A program made the position numbers and the translations under genes. 64,000 nt of DNA from Burkholderia cepacia (lineage in GTDB: Bacteria > Pseudomonadota > Gammaproteobacteria > Burkholderiales > Burkholderiaceae). Numbering within the stretch: position 1 is the first letter of the stretch; each line of letters opens with the position of its first letter. The stretch lies in NCBI RefSeq assembly GCF_029962485.1, contig NZ_CP073637.1, positions 1,426,001 to 1,490,000 of the forward strand, given 5' to 3'. Positions 35,235 to 43,518 of the stretch are shown piece after piece. Under the pieces are notes generated by a model. It saw only the letters and a program-made list of their open reading frames with translations, was not told the DNA's origin and searched no databases.

Positions 35235-36116
35235 CAATTCCGCCAGCATTGCTTCGGCGAACGCCTGCGCAACGCGCGGCAGCGTGCGCCCGCGTTTCGT
35301 GACGAGCGCGATCGGCCGCACGAACGCGGGATCGTCGATCGGCTTCGCGACTAGTTCGGGCTCGGCGCGCACCTCGCGCGCGGTTGCGGGCAGGATCGTC
35401 ACGCCGAGGCCGCCGCGCACCATCGCGACGGCCGTCATCATGTAGGTCGGCTCGCATGCGATCTCGGGCGTGCAGCCGGCCGCTTCCAGCGCGGCATCGA
35501 CGACGCTGCGCACGCTCGTACCTTGCGCGGTGAGCACGAGCGGCACGGCCGCGACGTCGGCCGTGCTCACGCGGCGCTTGCGCGCGAGCGGATGATCCTT
35601 CGGGCATACGGCGACGAGCCGGTCGGCGCCCGCATACAGCACTTCCAGCGATGCATCGAACGTGTCGCCGCCCGTCAATCCGAGATCGGCTTCCTCGTTG
35701 CGCACGAGCGCGGTGACGAGGCTCGCGACGCCGTCGCGGATTTCGAAACCCGCGCGCGGCACGTCGCGCCGGAACGACTGGATCAGCTCCGGCAGCACGC
35801 TGGATGCGAAGGTCGGCAGGCACGCGAGCCGCACCGTACCGCTCGCGCCTTCGCCGAGCGCGCGCGCATCGCGCAGCACGCGCTCCATGTCGTCGAGCGA
35901 GCGCTGCAGCAGCGGCAGCAGCTCGCGCCCGGTCTGCGTGAGCGCGACGCTGCGGCTGTTGCGGTCGAACAGCCGCGCGCCGACGATTTCCTCGAGCCGG
36001 CGGATCTGCACGGTCAACGCCGGCTGCGACAGGTGCAGCCGCGCGGCGGCGCGCGTGAAGTTGCCGGCGTGCGCGACGGTGACGAACGCGCGGATGTCGC
36101 GAAGATTCAGATCCAT
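35220..36116 (-). CDS. LysR-family transcriptional regulator
   Basis: A 298-residue LysR regulator. The winged helix is residues 1-62 (NFTRAAARLHLSQPALTVQIRRLEEIVG), and the effector domain begins near residue 92 (VRLACLPTFASSVLP). It is of the CbbR/CynR-like group by the PALTVQIRRLEE recognition helix. It is divergent from the CitMHS carrier gene, with 97 bases between, and is the probable regulator of the carrier-AtuA operon. Confidence 0.88.
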   Translation of the reverse strand: MDLNLRDIRAFVTVAHAGNFTRAAARLHLSQPALTVQIRRLEEIVGARLFDRNSRSVALTQTGRELLPLLQRSLDDMERVLRDARALGEGASGTVRLACLPTFASSVLPELIQSFRRDVPRAGFEIRDGVASLVTALVRNEEADLGLTGGDTFDASLEVLYAGADRLVAVCPKDHPLARKRRVSTADVAAVPLVLTAQGTSVRSVVDAALEAAGCTPEIACEPTYMMTAVAMVRGGLGVTILPATAREVRAEPELVAKPIDDPAFVRPIALVTKRGRTLPRVAQAFAEAMLAELKKRA

Positions 36117-36213
36117 AACGATTCGTGATTGCTGCGATCAAATCATTTCAATTGTGCTATCGCTGCGCCGACCTTACGCTCGTCTCCAACAAAAGACAAG
36201 GTAGGAGACACGG

Positions 36214-37512
36214 ATGCTGCCGTTACTCGGGCTTGGCACGATCGTCGTGCTGCTGGCCGCGATTCTGTCGAAGCGGATGTCGCCGCTCGTCGCGCTGATC
36301 ATCGTGCCGATCGCGGCCTCGCTGATCGGCGGCTTCGGGCTGCATACCAGCAAGTTCGTCATCGACGGGCTGAAGGGCCTCGCGCCCGTGGTCGGAATGT
36401 TCGTATTCGCGATCCTGTATTTCGGCACGATCACCGATGCCGGCACGCTCGACCCGATCATCGACCGCATCCTGCGCGCGGTCGGCACGCGGCCGACGCG
36501 GATCGTGATGGGCACGACGCTGCTCGCGCTGCTGATCCACCTCGACGGCTCGGGCGCCGTCTGCTTTCTCGTGACGATTCCGGCCGTGCTGCCGCTGTAC
36601 GATCGGCTGAAGATGGACCGGCGCGTGCTGGCCGCGGCCGTATCGATGGCCGCGGGCATCAACTTCCTGCCGTGGACGGGGCCGATGATCCGCGCGTCGG
36701 CGTCGCTGCACCTGCCGGTGTCGGCGCTGTTCAATCCGCTGATCCCGGTGCAGGCGATCGGGCTCGTGTTCGTGTTCGGCGTTGCATACTGGCTCGGGCG
36801 GCGCGAGGAGAAGCGGCTCGGCCTGTCGCGCGACGCTGCGTCCATCCCGCTGCCCAAGCGCGAGCTGACGCCCGACGAACAGGCGCTGCGCCGGCCGCAC
36901 CTGTTCTGGTTCAACCTCGTGCTGACGCTCGTCGTGCTTGGCACGATGGTCGTGATGGGCGAGAAGATCCCGCCCGCGATCATGTTCATGGTCGGGCTGT
37001 GCATCGCGCTGATGGTGAATTACCCGGACGTCGACATGCAACGCAAGCGCATCGACGCGCATGCGCGTGCCGCGCTGATGATGGCCGGCATCCTGCTCGC
37101 GGCCGGCGTGTTCACGGGGATCATGCAGGGCAGCGGCATGCTGAAGGCGATGGCGCAGGCGGCGGTCGGCTTCGTGCCGCCGTCGATGGCCGGCCACATT
37201 CCGGTCGTGCTCGGGATTGCGTCGATGCCGCTCAGCATGCTGTTCGATCCCGATTCGTTCTACTTTGGCGTGCTGCCCGTGATCGCCGAAGTGGCCGGCC
37301 AGTTGGGTGTGCCGGCGGTACAGGTCGGGCAGGCCGCGCTGCTCGGCCAGATGACGACGGGGTTCCCGGTCAGCCCGCTGACACCCGCGACGTTCCTCGT
37401 CGTCGGCCTGTGCGGCATCGAGCTGGCCGAGCACCAGAAATTCACGTTCCCGCTGCTGTTCGGCGCCTCGATCGTGATGACGATCGCGTGCGTCGTGCTG
37501 GGCATCTTTTGA
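36214..37512 (+). CDS. CitMHS-family citrate:proton symporter
   Basis: Inner-membrane carrier of 432 aa with about twelve helices, CitMHS family of ion transporters that move citrate as a metal complex or related carboxylates. Recognisable pieces are VVGMFVFAILYFGTITDAGTLDPIIDRIL, HLDGSGAVCFLVTIPAVLPLYDRLKMDRRVLA and GQMTTGFPVSPLTPATFLVVGLCGIELAEHQKF. AGGAG precedes the ATG. It starts an operon with an AtuA-type pair, so the real substrate may be another branched or hydroxylated acid. Confidence 0.9.
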   Translation: MLPLLGLGTIVVLLAAILSKRMSPLVALIIVPIAASLIGGFGLHTSKFVIDGLKGLAPVVGMFVFAILYFGTITDAGTLDPIIDRILRAVGTRPTRIVMGTTLLALLIHLDGSGAVCFLVTIPAVLPLYDRLKMDRRVLAAAVSMAAGINFLPWTGPMIRASASLHLPVSALFNPLIPVQAIGLVFVFGVAYWLGRREEKRLGLSRDAASIPLPKRELTPDEQALRRPHLFWFNLVLTLVVLGTMVVMGEKIPPAIMFMVGLCIALMVNYPDVDMQRKRIDAHARAALMMAGILLAAGVFTGIMQGSGMLKAMAQAAVGFVPPSMAGHIPVVLGIASMPLSMLFDPDSFYFGVLPVIAEVAGQLGVPAVQVGQAALLGQMTTGFPVSPLTPATFLVVGLCGIELAEHQKFTFPLLFGASIVMTIACVVLGIF

Positions 37513-37552
37513 TTTTTCCCGGCGGCGCAACCCGCCGGACGACGGTACGGAC

Positions 37553-38911
37553 ATGACAGCACAACAACCTGAACGGCGTGTGCGCATCGGCGCGGGCGCC
37601 GGCTACTCGGGCGACCGGATCGAGCCCGCGGTCGAACTGGCCGAACACGGGCAGCTCGACTATCTCGTCTTCGAATGCCTGGCCGAGCGCACGATCGCGA
37701 TCGCGCAGCAGGCGCGCCGCAAGGACCCGGCGCTCGGCTACGATCCGCTGCTCGACGCACGGATGCATGCGGTGCTGCCGGTCGCCGTGCCGAACGGCGT
37801 GCGCATCGTATCGAACATGGGCGCGGCGAACCCGCGCGCAGCGGCAATGCGCACCGCGCAGATCGCGCAATCGCTCGGCATCGCGGGGCTGAAGGTCGCG
37901 GCGGTCGAGGGCGACGACGTGCTCGATGTCGTGTTGCGCGGCGCATTCCGTTTCGAGGAATCGGGTGACGAAGTCGCCGCGTATCGCGACCGCATCGTGT
38001 CCGCGAATGCGTACCTCGGCGCCGCGCCGATCGTCGACGCGCTCGCGGCCGGTGCGGACGTCGTGCTGACCGGGCGCGTCGCCGATCCGTCGCTGTTCGC
38101 CGCGCCGCTGATCCACGCTTTCGGCTGGCGGATGGACGACTGGGACACGCTTGGGGCCGCGACCGTTGTCGGCCATCTGCTCGAATGCGCGGGGCAGGTG
38201 ACGGGCGGCTATTTCGCGGATCCCGGCTACAAGGACGTGCCGAACCTGGCGCGGCTCGGCTTCCCGATCGGCGAAGTCGCGGCCGATGGCTCGGTCGTGA
38301 TCACGAAGGTGCCGCATGCGGGCGGCCGCGTGAGCGCGGCGACCTGCAAGGAGCAACTGCTCTACGAAATTCACGATCCGGCGCGGTATCTGCAGCCGGA
38401 CGTCGTCGCGGATTTCACGCGCGTCGCGGTTGCCGAGGAGGCGACGGATCGCGTGCGCGTGACGGGCGGGCGCGGCACCACGCGGCCCGATACGCTGAAG
38501 GTGTCGGTGGCGTACGTCGACGGCTACATTGGCGAAGGCCAGATCTCGTACGGCGGCCCGGGTGCGCTCGCACGCGCGCGCCTTGCGCTCGACATCGTCC
38601 GCGAGCGGCTGGCGCTGACCGGCGTCGCGGCGACCGAGTGGCGCTTCGACCTGATCGGCGTCGATTCGCTGTATGGCGACGCAACGCCGCCCGTGCGCGG
38701 CGAGCCGGCCGAGGTGCGCGTGCGGGTGGCCGGCCGCGCGGCGAGCGCTGCCGAGGCCGCGCGGATCGGCAACGAAGTCGAGACGCTCTATACGAACGGG
38801 CCGGCCGGCGGCGGCGGCGCGTTCAAGTCGACGCGCGAGGTGATCGCCGTGCAGTCGGTGCTGCTGCCGCGTGCGGCCGTGACGCCGTCGTTTTCATTCG
38901 TGGAGGCATGA
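37553..38911 (+). CDS. AtuA-like DUF1446 protein
   Basis: A 452-residue protein of the acyclic-terpene-utilisation AtuA N-terminal family (DUF1446). The start motif is RIGAGAGYSGDRIEPAVELAEHGQLDYLVFECLAERTIA; other markers are VSNMGAANPRAAA, ADVVLTGRVADPSLF and VTGGYFADPGYKDVP. AtuA participates in citronellol/geraniol catabolism in Pseudomonas, but many relatives sit in unrelated acid-utilisation loci. The stop is shared with the start of the small AtuA C-terminal-type gene (ATGATG), so the split pair replaces a longer fused AtuA protein. Confidence 0.88.
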   Translation: MTAQQPERRVRIGAGAGYSGDRIEPAVELAEHGQLDYLVFECLAERTIAIAQQARRKDPALGYDPLLDARMHAVLPVAVPNGVRIVSNMGAANPRAAAMRTAQIAQSLGIAGLKVAAVEGDDVLDVVLRGAFRFEESGDEVAAYRDRIVSANAYLGAAPIVDALAAGADVVLTGRVADPSLFAAPLIHAFGWRMDDWDTLGAATVVGHLLECAGQVTGGYFADPGYKDVPNLARLGFPIGEVAADGSVVITKVPHAGGRVSAATCKEQLLYEIHDPARYLQPDVVADFTRVAVAEEATDRVRVTGGRGTTRPDTLKVSVAYVDGYIGEGQISYGGPGALARARLALDIVRERLALTGVAATEWRFDLIGVDSLYGDATPPVRGEPAEVRVRVAGRAASAAEAARIGNEVETLYTNGPAGGGGAFKSTREVIAVQSVLLPRAAVTPSFSFVEA

Positions 38912-39222
38912 TGCAACTGCGTGAACTCGCGCATGCGCGCACCGGTGACAAGGGCAATACGCTGAACGTGTCGGTCATCTGCCGCGATCCGCGTCATTAC
39001 GACCATCTGCGCACGCATCTGGATGCGCAAGCGGTGAAGGCATGGCTCGCGGGCATCGTGCGTGGTGACGTCGTGCGTTACGAGCTACCGGCGCTCGCCG
39101 CGTTCAATTTCGTGCTGCGCGATGCGCTCGGCGGCGGCGTGACGCGTTCGCTCGCACTCGATGCGCACGGCAAGTCGGTCAGTTCGGCGTTGCTGGCGAT
39201 CGAGGTGCCCGACCCGGCGTGA
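38908..39222 (+). CDS. AtuA-like ferredoxin-fold small subunit
   Basis: A 104-residue protein corresponding to the C-terminal domain of longer AtuA-type proteins: ELAHARTGDKGNTLNVSVICRD is the conserved start, and LPALAAFNFVLRDALGGGVTRSLALDAHGKS the end. GGAGG lies just before the overlapping ATGATG; I give the first ATG, and the second (38911) has better spacing. It probably forms a complex with the DUF1446 protein. Enzymatic role unknown. Confidence 0.85.
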   Translation: MMQLRELAHARTGDKGNTLNVSVICRDPRHYDHLRTHLDAQAVKAWLAGIVRGDVVRYELPALAAFNFVLRDALGGGVTRSLALDAHGKSVSSALLAIEVPDPA

Positions 39223-39259
39223 TGCGTGGCGTCGCCGCCGCCGGGCGGGTCGATGCCCG

Positions 39260-40081
39260 TTACGGAATCAGCAGTTCGCGACGCCCGTCCGCATGCTCGA
39301 TGCGCTCGCCGGCGATGTGCAGGCGCTGATCGTTGCGATAGTCGTAGACCGCGCGCGAAGCGGCGAGCTGGTCGAAATCGAATTCGACAGCATGACGCGA
39401 TTCGGTGTTGCCGGCTTCGAAGATCAGGTTGCCGAACGGATCGGCCGCCAGGCTGCCGCCGGCGAACACGACGTCGTGCGCGCTGTCGCCGACGCGATTG
39501 GCGACCGCCGCGAACACCTGGTTCTCCATCGCGCGCGCCGACACCGACGTGCGGTGGACGTTGCGGTACGGCTCCATGTTGCCGTCGGTCACGAGGATCA
39601 GCTGCGCGCCGAGCGTCGCGAGCGCGCGGCCGGTTTCCGGAAATTCGCTGTCGTAGCAGATCAGCAGGCCGATCCGCACGCCGCGCCATTCGACGGTCGC
39701 GTAGCGGTCGCCGGGCAGCACGACGCCGTGCTCGCTCACCCACAGATGCGTCTTGCGATAGCGCAGCGCGATGCCGTCGGGCGTCACGAACGCGGTCGTG
39801 TTGTAGAAGCGGCCGCCATCGTTCTCGATCAACCCGACCACGACCGCGACGTCGCGTGCGCGCGCGGCGGCGATCACCGCGCCCATGCTCGGCCCGTCGA
39901 GCGGCTCGGCGACTGCCGCGAGATTCGACGGGTCGAGGAAGCCGGTGAGTTGCGCTTCGGGAAACATCACGATGTCGGTGCCGGGCGCGCAGGTTGCGAT
40001 CGCCTCGAGCGTGCGCTGCAGGTTGTAGTGCGTGTCGCCGTCGCGACCGGCGAGCTGCACGATGTCGAGCTTCAGTTTCAT
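39260..40081 (-). CDS. Carbon-nitrogen hydrolase (nitrilase superfamily)
   Basis: A 273-residue amidase-type enzyme with the Glu-Lys-Cys triad: Glu42 (FPEAQLTGF), Lys110 (YRKTHLW) and Cys142 (LLICYDSEFPE). These enzymes hydrolyse amides, carbamoyl groups or nitriles in the cytoplasm. The ATG at 40081 starts the fold; an upstream extension of the frame is basic and unlikely to be translated. It is convergent with the AtuA operon and may be unrelated to it. Its substrate cannot be assigned. Confidence 0.88.
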   Translation of the reverse strand: MKLKLDIVQLAGRDGDTHYNLQRTLEAIATCAPGTDIVMFPEAQLTGFLDPSNLAAVAEPLDGPSMGAVIAAARARDVAVVVGLIENDGGRFYNTTAFVTPDGIALRYRKTHLWVSEHGVVLPGDRYATVEWRGVRIGLLICYDSEFPETGRALATLGAQLILVTDGNMEPYRNVHRTSVSARAMENQVFAAVANRVGDSAHDVVFAGGSLAADPFGNLIFEAGNTESRHAVEFDFDQLAASRAVYDYRNDQRLHIAGERIEHADGRRELLIP

Positions 40082-40468
40082 GGGCGGTTTCGGGGGAAGA
40101 GGCCCGTCGCGGCAGGCGGCGGAGCGGTTGGAACGAGGTCCTAGTATGCGCCGAACCATTCGTTTGCCCATCCCGCCGACGCGTTAACCCGTCGGGGGTA
40201 TTGATCTCGCGGGCGACGTGCCGGAAGCCATGGCGAAAAAAAACGCCGACCCTTCTGCAAGGGTCGGCGAACAGGTCCTGATTGACGAGGAGGTGCCATC
40301 AGAACCCAGGCCAGCGTAGGCCGCCCGTTTCGTCTCGCACGGGCAGGCGGATCGGATCACGCAAGGATAGGGGCGGGCGGTTCGTTTGCACAGAAGACGC
40401 AGCCGATAACGCGTATCGGCGGAACGGGAGGGGGAGCGAGAGCGGCACGTCACGCCGCCCGCCGGTCG
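40082..40468. other. Intergenic region holding a nitrilase promoter and LuxR-locus terminator
   Basis: No gene seen. The part from 40082 to 40235 should contain the minus-strand promoter of the carbon-nitrogen hydrolase; the strong hairpin at 40236-40269 ends transcription coming from the LuxR locus. The remaining 200 bases before the LuxR remnant show no ORF with protein character. Confidence 0.5.
40236..40269 (-). terminator. Strong Rho-independent terminator of the LuxR locus
   Basis: On the minus strand: CGCCGACCCTT, loop GCAG, AAGGGTCGGCG, then eight T residues. The 11-bp perfect stem and T-tract are the clearest terminator in the window. It is about 200 bases beyond the HTH remnant. 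Confidence 0.9.
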
Positions 40469-40690
40469 TCACGTATCGGTCTGGGCTTTCAGGAACAGCG
40501 AAAACAGTTCCGACTGCGAATTGATCGCGAGCTTGGCGTAGATGTTGCGACGGTGCACCTTGACAGTTTCCGCCGAGATTTCCAGCTTGTTCGCGACTTC
40601 CTTGTTCGAGCGTCCGCTCAGGATCAGCCGGATCACGTCGAGCTCGCGCGCCGTCATCGTCCGTGCCGCCGCGACCGGCGCGTGTCGCAC
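40469..40690 (-). pseudogene. LuxR-family HTH remnant
   Basis: A C-terminal fragment of a LuxR regulator: MTARELDVIRLILSGRSNKE through to the terminal KAQTDT. By hand alignment 58 of its 62 residues equal the C-terminus of the LuxR protein encoded at 41735-42538, and the DNA over 40485-40645 is a near-copy of 41752-41915. The effector domain is absent; upstream residues (from GTG 40688-40690, VRHAPVAAAR) do not match. It is either a decayed partial duplication or a free-standing DNA-binding peptide of about 73 residues. I prefer decay because no ribosome-binding site is visible. Confidence 0.75.
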
Positions 40691-40794
40691 GCGGGCGCAG
40701 ACGATCCAGTCCGGCGAGGATCGTGTCGGCTCCCCGTTTTGCGCGGCCCGCGCGGCCGATAGCGGGTCGCCGATAGCGGTGGTTCGCGCCGCCG

Positions 40795-41622
40795 CTAACC
40801 GTCGAGCAGCGCCCAGTCGAACAGTTCGCCGCGTGTGCGCAAGCCGAGCTTCGCGAACGCGCGCTTCACGTAGGTTTCGGCGGTGGAATGGCGGATGTCG
40901 AGCAGCGCGGCCGCTTCCGGTACCGAGCGGCCGCTCAGCAGCAGCTTGCAGATTTCCTGCTCGCGGCGCGACAGCCGCACATCCTGCCGCGCGACGCGCG
41001 TGTCGAAGCCGTGATGCGACGGTGCGTGACCGGCCGCCGGCGCGATGCGCCGCGCGGCGCACGAACGCGCATGCATGTCGAGCAGCGGGAACAGCAGGTC
41101 GGCCATCTGCCGCAGGTGAAACAGCTCGTCGCGACTGAACGCGGTGTGATCGGTCGAGCGCGTGATCGACAGCGCGTACTGCACGTTCGCGTTGCCGTGC
41201 ACGAGCATGCATTCCTGGGTGACACGCTGTTCGTCGAAGAAGCGCCGACGAAAATCGCCGTCGGGGAGGCCGCCGACGTGCCGCTGCAACAGCAGCGTGC
41301 CGTTCGTGCCGCGCACCGGCGCGACGAGCGGATCGGTCTGCCAGAAATCGCGGTAGTACGCGTCCATCAGCACGCACAGCTCGTGATGGCGGTCGCCCCA
41401 GCTTCCGAACCATTCGATCAGGTAGCCGGACGCAACACCCGGATCGGGCCGCCAGCGTTCGAGGTGGATCGCGTCGATGACGATGCTCTCGTTGACGAAG
41501 CCGGCGACGGCGTCGGCGAACCCGGCGGTGCCGGCCGCCCGGATCGCGTTGCCGAGTGTTTGCGGCCGCACGCCGATGACGGGGCCGCCGTGGCAGGGCA
41601 GGGCGGATGGAGGGGTGAGCAT
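40795..41622 (-). CDS. LuxR-family transcriptional regulator
   Basis: A 275-residue regulator with a C-terminal LuxR-type helix-turn-helix (LSRREQEICKLLLSGRSVPEAAALLDIRHSTAETYVKRAFAKLGLRTRGEL). The N-terminal 200 residues form a sensing domain with no recognised acyl-homoserine-lactone signature (no WxxxY...D pattern). It lies between an intact LuxR gene and a remnant of it, all on the minus strand. Its HTH differs strongly from theirs, so it is an older paralogue. Regulated genes are unknown. Confidence 0.85.
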   Translation of the reverse strand: MLTPPSALPCHGGPVIGVRPQTLGNAIRAAGTAGFADAVAGFVNESIVIDAIHLERWRPDPGVASGYLIEWFGSWGDRHHELCVLMDAYYRDFWQTDPLVAPVRGTNGTLLLQRHVGGLPDGDFRRRFFDEQRVTQECMLVHGNANVQYALSITRSTDHTAFSRDELFHLRQMADLLFPLLDMHARSCAARRIAPAAGHAPSHHGFDTRVARQDVRLSRREQEICKLLLSGRSVPEAAALLDIRHSTAETYVKRAFAKLGLRTRGELFDWALLDG

Positions 41623-41734
41623 GACGGGTGCCCGGGAGGATGAACGATACGCAGACCATACGCGAGCGCCATGCGGGCGTCAGCCGGGGATTGCCCGTGT
41701 CCTTGCCCGTACCGGCTCGCGGCGGCAGTCCGCG

Positions 41735-42538
41735 TTACGCGTCGGTCTGCGCCTTCAGGAACAGTGAAAACAGCTCCGATTGCGAGTTGATCGCGAGTTT
41801 CCCGTAGATGTTGCGGCGATGCACCTTGACAGTTTCGGCGGAAATCGCCAGCTTGTTCGCGACTTCCTTGTTCGAGCGGCCGCTCAGGATCAGCCGGATC
41901 ACGTCGAGTTCGCGTGCGGTCAGCGGCGTGCCGAGCCGCGCCATCGCCTGCTCGAAGCCTTCGTGTGCGCCGGGCCGGCGCGGCGGCGCATGGTCCGCGG
42001 ATGCAGGCTCGAACGCGAGCCGCTGCCGCATCAGCCCGGCCACCCACGGCCGGATCAGGTCGAGCAGCGCCACCTGCCCGGGGCTGAAGCGCCGCTTGTT
42101 GCCGAGCGACAGGCACAGCGTGCGCGCATCGTCGAGCACGACGTTGAACTGCACTTCGTCCTCAACGACGTTGTGCGTGAAATAGAGCGTGTAGTACTCG
42201 GTATCGCGGAAGCATTCGGGCGCGACGTCGGACAGCCGGAACAGGCCGCTCTTCGGCGCGTCGCGGTTCGCGATGTAGAACGGGTCGAGCTGGTACAGCC
42301 CCTGCACGTAGTCGCGGAACAGCGGATCGGGGCCATCGCCTTCATACGCGCATTCGGCGAATACCTGCGGGCGGCCGTCGTCGAACATCAACGCGACCCA
42401 GCTGTCGACCGCGACGTATTCCTCGATCAGCCGGACCAGCGACAGCCAGAAGCCCGGCTGGTCGAGCGACTCGATGAGCCGTCCGACCGAGCGGTGCCAG
42501 GCGACATCCTGCAACGTGAGGTTTATGTGTAGGTCCAT
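41735..42538 (-). CDS. LuxR-family transcriptional regulator
   Basis: A 267-residue regulator. The N-terminal half (residues 1-170; SWVALMFDDGRPQVFAECAY, GLYQLDPFYIANRD, RLSDVAPECF, NVVLDDARTLCLSLG) is a GAF-like sensing region common to Burkholderia LuxR solos; the HTH occupies residues 205-262 (LTARELDVIRLILSGRSNKEVANKLAISAETVKVHRRNIYGKL). It is divergent from a secreted-protein gene, 94 bases away. No synthase gene is nearby, so it is an orphan responder. Confidence 0.87.
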   Translation of the reverse strand: MDLHINLTLQDVAWHRSVGRLIESLDQPGFWLSLVRLIEEYVAVDSWVALMFDDGRPQVFAECAYEGDGPDPLFRDYVQGLYQLDPFYIANRDAPKSGLFRLSDVAPECFRDTEYYTLYFTHNVVEDEVQFNVVLDDARTLCLSLGNKRRFSPGQVALLDLIRPWVAGLMRQRLAFEPASADHAPPRRPGAHEGFEQAMARLGTPLTARELDVIRLILSGRSNKEVANKLAISAETVKVHRRNIYGKLAINSQSELFSLFLKAQTDA

Positions 42539-42632
42539 GTCGGGCAGGTGCGATGCGCGCTTGCGGAGCCGCGCCGTGCGTGTACGCTACGGGCTCGCGG
42601 GCAGATTCCCGCGCACATCGAACGGAGCCTGG

Positions 42633-43478
42633 GTGAAGAACGAGATCGTAACGCCGGCCGGCGCGAATGGCGAGGCCGTATGCCGCCGGCGGTTGGCGGC
42701 TGCCGCCGCACTTGGCGCGCTCGCGGTACTCACGGCGCTCGCCGCGCTGTCGCCTGCTTATGCCGCCGAGCCGGTTCAGCTTGCCCCTCCGTTGAAAAAC
42801 TTCGTCCACGACACTTACGGCAAGTGGCGGGCCGACCGCAAGGGCTGGCAGGCGGACGGGGACGACTTCATCTATGCGCCATGCGGCTCGCTGCGCGTCG
42901 CGACCGCGGATGGCCCGCGCACGCTGCTCGCGATGTGCGGCGAGACCGAGGCCGCGGTACAGAACGGGACGCCGGGCATGGATTCGGACGCGTCGACCGG
43001 CACGATCGACCTGTACGTGCTGAAGCCGACGGCCGACGGCAAGACGCTCGAGCCGATCGTGAAGAAAACGGAGATCGCGTCGGGCAAGCGCGGCGAGCCG
43101 GGCACGGTGCGCATCGAGCGCCTCGGGCCGCACCTGTTCGGGTTCGTCATCGGCGAAGGGGACATGCGGCAAGGCTATACGCAGGCCTTCCGCTCGATCT
43201 GGCTGCCGTACGGCAATGCGCTGGTGCTGGCGGCGGCGCGCATCGACGAGGCGCTCGACAATACGGAGTCGAGCGAATGTGCGAACGCGCGGGCAAGGTG
43301 CGAGGAACGGCGTTTCGAGGTTGCGCCGGACCTGACCGGCACCGGCGACGTCTATCCGCTGACGGTCACGGAAACGGGCACGCGCGGCGACAAGGCCATC
43401 CACGCGCGCCATACGGTGACGTTCGACGCGGCACGCGGCCGCTACGTCGTGCCGAAGGCATTGCGCGAAGGGTACTGA
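42633..43478 (+). CDS. Secreted protein of unknown function
   Basis: A 281-residue exported protein with a GTG start after GGAG. The signal peptide runs through a long hydrophobic core (LAAAAALGALAVLTALAALSPAYA-AEP). The mature protein has Cys pairs in the middle and late parts (APCGSL, AMCGET; SSECANARARCEERR) that could form disulphides, and a beta-rich feel, but no family I recognise. A hairpin spans its stop codon. It is divergent from a LuxR regulator that may control it and convergent with the CdsA paralogue. Confidence 0.7.
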   Translation: MKNEIVTPAGANGEAVCRRRLAAAAALGALAVLTALAALSPAYAAEPVQLAPPLKNFVHDTYGKWRADRKGWQADGDDFIYAPCGSLRVATADGPRTLLAMCGETEAAVQNGTPGMDSDASTGTIDLYVLKPTADGKTLEPIVKKTEIASGKRGEPGTVRIERLGPHLFGFVIGEGDMRQGYTQAFRSIWLPYGNALVLAAARIDEALDNTESSECANARARCEERRFEVAPDLTGTGDVYPLTVTETGTRGDKAIHARHTVTFDAARGRYVVPKALREGY

Positions 43479-43513
43479 TCCTTCGCGCAGGCAGGGGCGG
43501 CGTTGCGCCGCCC
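43462..43513. terminator. Tandem hairpins between convergent genes
   Basis: Two perfect stems: TGCGCGAAGG/CCTTCGCGCA (43462-43489, spanning the secreted-protein stop codon) and GGGCGGCG-TTG-CGCCGCCC (43495-43513). They lie in the 40-base gap between convergent genes and probably stop or protect transcripts from both sides, though neither has a T-tract. Confidence 0.45.
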
Positions 43514-43518
43514 GCGCA

